Below are positions 61,063 through 64,000 of a DNA stretch of 64,000 nt, in pieces; the stretch's first letter is position 1, and every line of letters begins with the position of its first letter. The stretch lies in NCBI RefSeq assembly GCF_004965515.1, contig NZ_SSHH01000002.1:330840-394839 (forward strand). Direction: 5' to 3'. Made by a program: the position numbers and the translations under genes. Origin of the DNA: Alteraurantiacibacter aquimixticola (GTDB lineage: Bacteria > Pseudomonadota > Alphaproteobacteria > Sphingomonadales > Sphingomonadaceae). The notes beneath the pieces are model-generated. The model was not told the DNA's origin, did no database searches, and was given only the letters and a program-made list of their open reading frames with translations.

Positions 61063-62484
61063 ATGACGCAAACTCCCGACGCCGCCCTGCCCAACCACCC
61101 TTATTTCTTCTGCGGGATAGGCGGGTCCGGCATGTTGCCGCTGGCGATGATCGTGAAGGGCATGGGCGCCGAAGTCGGCGGATCGGACCGCAGCTTCGAC
61201 CAGGGCCGCGCGGAGGAGAAGCAGGTCTTCCTGAAAGCACAGGGTGTGGAACTTTTCCCGCAGGACGGCAGCGGCGTGCAATCCTCCGACCAGGTGCTGA
61301 TCGCCAGCGCCGCGATCGAGGATACCGTGCCCGAAGTCGCCCGCGCCAATGAGCTCGGCTGTACGCGCATGACGCGCGCCGAATTGCTCAGCCAGCTGTT
61401 CAACGAAGCACCCCAATCCATCGGCATTGCCGGGACCAGCGGCAAGAGCACGGTGACCGGCATGACCGGCTGGATCATGCAGGAAGCTGGCCGCGATCCC
61501 ACGATCATGAACGGCGCGGTGATGAAGAACTTCGTCTCGCCCGAAAACCCCTTCGCCAGCGCGCAGGTCGGTTATCACGGCGTTTTCGTCAGCGAGGTGG
61601 ACGAGAGCGACGGCTCCATCGCGCTCTACAATCCCACTGTCTCGGTCCTCCTCAATGTCAGCCTCGACCACAAGAGCATCGAAGAACTGCGCCAGCTGTT
61701 CGGCGCGTTCCTGGCGCGGGCGCAGATCGCGGCAGTCAATTTCGACGACGAGGACACGCGCTTCCTGTCCAAACAGGCGAAAAAGCGCCTGACCTTCGCG
61801 ATCGACCATCCCGAGGCCGATCTTGGCATAGAGCCGGGCACGATCGTGGAGGACGCCACGAGCATCGGCGCACTGCTGGTCGACCGGCGCGACCACACGG
61901 TGCACAGCCTGCGGGTGCCGATGCCGGGCCGCCACAACCTCGCCAATGCGCTGGCGGCGGTTGCCGGCGCCGTCGCGGCCGGCGTGGAAGTGCATGACGC
62001 GGCCATGGCGATTTCCACCTTCAAGGGCCTCGCCCGCCGCTTCGATATCGTCGGCACGAGCGAAAGCGGCGTGACCGTGATCGACGATTTCGGCCACAAT
62101 CCGGAGAAATGCCGGGCCACGCTGAAGACGCTCAAGAGCCATCCGGGCCGCGTGATCGCCTTCTTCCAGCCGCATGGCTACGGCCCGCTGCGGCAGATGG
62201 GGCATGAACTGGCCAGGACCTTCGCCGCGGAGCTGGGTGACGAGGATCTCACCATCATGTGCGACCCGGTCTATTTCGGCGGCACGGTGGACCGTTCCCA
62301 GGGAACCGAGCGCATCGTCAACCTGATCCGTGAGGCCGGAGGCTTTGCCGAGCATATCCCGACCCGCGAGGCCTGCGGCAACCGCATCGTCGAGATTGCG
62401 CGACCGGGTGACCGCGTGGTGGTGATGGGCGCGCGCGACGATACGCTCAGCACATTCGCGCAAGGGCTGCTGGATCGGGTGTGA
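61063..62484 (+). CDS. Mur ligase, UDP-N-acetylmuramate:peptide ligase (Mpl/MurC-like)
   Basis: 473 residues from ATG 61063. N-terminal UDP domain (YFFCGIGGSGMLPLAM), ATP loop GTSGKST, SEVDESDGSIALY, and the C-terminal FDIVGTSESGVTVIDDFGHNP. Pairing with an LD-carboxypeptidase suggests Mpl, which joins recycled tripeptide to UDP-MurNAc, rather than MurC. There is no mur/fts cluster around it. Distinguishing the two needs a tree. Confidence 0.85.
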   Translation: MTQTPDAALPNHPYFFCGIGGSGMLPLAMIVKGMGAEVGGSDRSFDQGRAEEKQVFLKAQGVELFPQDGSGVQSSDQVLIASAAIEDTVPEVARANELGCTRMTRAELLSQLFNEAPQSIGIAGTSGKSTVTGMTGWIMQEAGRDPTIMNGAVMKNFVSPENPFASAQVGYHGVFVSEVDESDGSIALYNPTVSVLLNVSLDHKSIEELRQLFGAFLARAQIAAVNFDDEDTRFLSKQAKKRLTFAIDHPEADLGIEPGTIVEDATSIGALLVDRRDHTVHSLRVPMPGRHNLANALAAVAGAVAAGVEVHDAAMAISTFKGLARRFDIVGTSESGVTVIDDFGHNPEKCRATLKTLKSHPGRVIAFFQPHGYGPLRQMGHELARTFAAELGDEDLTIMCDPVYFGGTVDRSQGTERIVNLIREAGGFAEHIPTREACGNRIVEIARPGDRVVVMGARDDTLSTFAQGLLDRV

Positions 62485-62561
62485 CCACTTACTTCAAGGC
62501 ATGGGCGATAGCGGCGCTGATGACCGCCAGTTTCCTTGTCCTGCTTGCCGGCTTTTCCTAA
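62481..62561 (+). CDS. small membrane peptide overlapping the Mur ligase
   Basis: 26 residues from GTG overlapping the ligase stop (GTGA). The sequence after the start, TTYFKAWAIAALMTASFLVL, continues LAGFS, a single membrane helix with a short basic start. Translational coupling is plausible. No family is known. Confidence 0.45.
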   Translation: MTTYFKAWAIAALMTASFLVLLAGFS

Positions 62562-62569
62562 CATGGTGG

Positions 62570-62800
62570 ATGGGGGACCAAGGTATTCCCCTCGCCGTAG
62601 CGATTGCTGGCATGGGGTCCTTCGGAACCTCCTCCTTCCTGGCAACAAAATATCCGACCTGCCCCAATTGCGATGGTCCGGTGAACATGCCGAAGATGAC
62701 CCATGACGGTGGCGGGCGTTTCTGGGTTGCGCCCGAAAGGCCGAGCAGGGAATGCGGCTATTGCGGTCAGGACCTGACCGTCCGGCACCGCCAATCCTAA
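62570..62800 (+). CDS. small zinc-ribbon protein
   Basis: 76 residues from ATG 62570. An N-terminal hydrophobic stretch (IPLAVAIAGMGSFG) followed by a zinc ribbon with CPNC and CGYCG. The frame continues upstream to 62501, but that part overlaps the small membrane frame. Function unknown; it may bind RNA or membrane partners. Confidence 0.6.
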   Translation: MGDQGIPLAVAIAGMGSFGTSSFLATKYPTCPNCDGPVNMPKMTHDGGGRFWVAPERPSRECGYCGQDLTVRHRQS

Positions 62801-62880
62801 GATGCCCTTAACCCTAAGTCTTGGGCGCACCTTTAACCCTCATTCGTAGCCTTGTCGGAACCGATGAAGAGGTGCGCGCA

Positions 62881-63177
62881 ATGAAGAGTTACAGGCCGGG
62901 GAGTGCGGGCATGGTGCCCGCCCAGCCGGGAACCTATCTTGCACACCTCTATTTCGACGATGCGCAGGTGGAACTGGTGAAGAGCCATGTCGTCGGCTGG
63001 CAGGTCAGCGCCGAACGCGAGCTGACCCCGCTGGTGGTCGATCCCGCCGCGGTGACCAACCAGGACTGGTTCGTGATCCAGCCCGATGGCCGCGTGGAAT
63101 GCAGCGACGGGCGCTGCTGGATCGATACCGAGACATGGATCAGCGAGGAACGACGGCGTCGGCGTGACGCTGCATGA
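62881..63177 (+). CDS. hypothetical protein
   Basis: 98 residues from ATG 62881. GMVPAQPGTYLAHLYFDDAQVELVKSHVVGWQV and VTNQDWFVIQPDGRVECSDGRCWID look like a small beta-rich fold with two cysteines close together (ECSDGRC). No family was recognised. A repeat element follows immediately. Confidence 0.6.
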   Translation: MKSYRPGSAGMVPAQPGTYLAHLYFDDAQVELVKSHVVGWQVSAERELTPLVVDPAAVTNQDWFVIQPDGRVECSDGRCWIDTETWISEERRRRRDAA

Positions 63178-63183
63178 TTTGTT

Positions 63184-63400
63184 TTTCGAAGGCGCATCCG
63201 CGCCTTCGTCCTCGGTGCTAGACCCTTCGCTTCGCTACGGGGCACCTGCGGGCGGCCGGTTGGCCTTGCGGTCGCTGCGCGACCGTGCTCCGCGACTTTA
63301 GTTCATCGTCATTGCGAGGAGCGAAGCGACGCGGCAATCCAGTGCTGTTGCACACAGCCGCACCGGATTGCCGCGGGGCCATTGGCCCCTCGCAATGACG
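63184..63400. repeat. composite intergenic repeat, copy 2
   Basis: Same modules as 58065-58308 in the same order: TTTCGAAGGCGCAT, GGTGCT to GGGGCACCTGCGG, CGGCCGGTTGGCCTTGCGGT, GCGACCGTGCTCCGC, then a palindrome (63307-63400) with arms CGTCATTGCGAGG and CCTCGCAATGACG. The palindrome interior differs between the copies. Confidence 0.8.
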
Positions 63401-63415
63401 GCGTTTCGCAACAAA

Positions 63416-64000
63416 TCAATGCGCCGGACTCTCTTCCTTGTCCTCGCCAATATTCAGCACGTTGTGCAGCAGCACGGCGATGATCGCGCCTAGCACCAGC
63501 CCGACGATCGCCGAGAGCACCGCATAGGTCAGCCAGCCCAGCACGCCGCCAAACGCGCCGGTGGCATGCTCCACCCAATGCTGCGCGTCATGCGCGACAT
63601 GGGCTGGCATGGCGAAGCCCAGCTCCTCCAGCCCGTGCAGCACGATGCCGCCGCCGACCCACAACATCGCCACCGTGCCGACGACCGACAGCACCGTCAG
63701 CAGCCTGGGCATGGCGCGCAGGAGGAAACAGCCGAACTTCTTCGCCGCCTCGCTCGGCTTTTCGGCGAGGTGCAGGCCGATATCGTCCATCTTCACGATC
63801 AGCGCGACCGCGCCATAGACGACCACGGTGATCGCAATGCCCACCACCGCCAGCACGCCCGCGCGCACCAGCAGGCTTTCATCCGCCACCTCGTTCAGCG
63901 TGATCGCCATGATCTCCGCCGAGAGGATGAGGTCCGTACGGATCGCGCCCTGGGTGCGCTGCTTTTCGAATTCGACCGGATCGGTGATCTCGTCTTCCAG
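63416..64000 (-). CDS. DUF808 family membrane protein (partial, 5' end beyond window)
   Basis: The last 195 residues of a protein running past the right edge. It has TDLILSAEIMAITLNEV and several membrane segments (about residues VLAVVGIAITVVVYGAVALIV, LLTVLSVVGTVAMLWVGGGIVL, GWLTYAVLSAIVGLVLGAIIAVLL) and ends EDKEESPAH. This is the YedI/DUF808 family of inner-membrane proteins with unknown role. The internal ATG 63910 is not the start, because coding continues upstream in frame. Confidence 0.85.
   Translation of the reverse strand: MEDEITDPVEFEKQRTQGAIRTDLILSAEIMAITLNEVADESLLVRAGVLAVVGIAITVVVYGAVALIVKMDDIGLHLAEKPSEAAKKFGCFLLRAMPRLLTVLSVVGTVAMLWVGGGIVLHGLEELGFAMPAHVAHDAQHWVEHATGAFGGVLGWLTYAVLSAIVGLVLGAIIAVLLHNVLNIGEDKEESPAH

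Overview
The window is from a GC-rich alphaproteobacterium, most likely the Sphingomonadales and probably Erythrobacteraceae. Pointers are a 2-oxoacid:acceptor oxidoreductase with fused gamma/alpha domains, large TonB-dependent receptors, a SigF/NrsF pair, an intrinsic subclass B3-type metallo-beta-lactamase, Flp pilins, and the general style of the genes. This placement is inferred from gene content; there is no rRNA in the window. No rRNA, tRNA, CRISPR array, transposase or prophage module was recognised.

Layout. 1-8 kb: korA (partial), rppH, guaB-rsmB-TPR protein, a winged-helix regulator, an AT-richer methyltransferase gene and a 3-hydroxybutyrate dehydrogenase-like SDR. 8-13 kb: a zinc metallopeptidase, then a regulatory block in which a BlaI repressor and an M56 BlaR1-like protease diverge from an ECF sigma factor and its membrane anti-sigma NrsF. 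Two BlaI-type operators and a SigF-type promoter motif lie between them. 13-21 kb: an FMN L-lactate dehydrogenase-type enzyme, creD, a frameshifted cyclophilin, an Hsp20 gene with an 11-G tract at its start, a DUF962 gene and sdhCDA without sdhB. 21-26 kb: a plus-strand operon of SDR, B3-type metallo-beta-lactamase, prmA, a TIGR02117-type protein and a CE15-like esterase.

26-40 kb: a TonB receptor with a DUF2946 protein, ligA with a duplicated N-terminal Ia domain in an AT-richer 5' part, a lipoprotein, recN, a PilZ protein, bamD, a second TonB receptor, and a divergent CmcJ-like oxygenase / O-methyltransferase pair. 40-47.8 kb: three Flp pilins, a terminase-small-subunit-like protein, an AT-rich two-gene module (unknown protein plus dGTPase of the type linked to phage defence), a structured noncoding stretch, and copAB copper resistance genes between two 182-bp direct repeats. 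47.8-64 kb: lepA, two adjacent GGDEF-EAL-PilZ proteins, a ferredoxin-NADP reductase, dnaN, fabD-fabG, an S66 LD-carboxypeptidase divergent from a Mur ligase (peptidoglycan recycling), small hypothetical genes and a partial DUF808 gene. Two copies of a composite intergenic repeat sit at 58.1 and 63.2 kb.

Most interesting points: the double-Ia DNA ligase, the BlaI/M56 - SigF/NrsF regulatory node, the dGTPase module, the repeat-flanked copper cassette, the B3 metallo-beta-lactamase and the CmcJ/O-methyltransferase pair. All assignments rest on reading motifs in the translated sequence; no database search was run.
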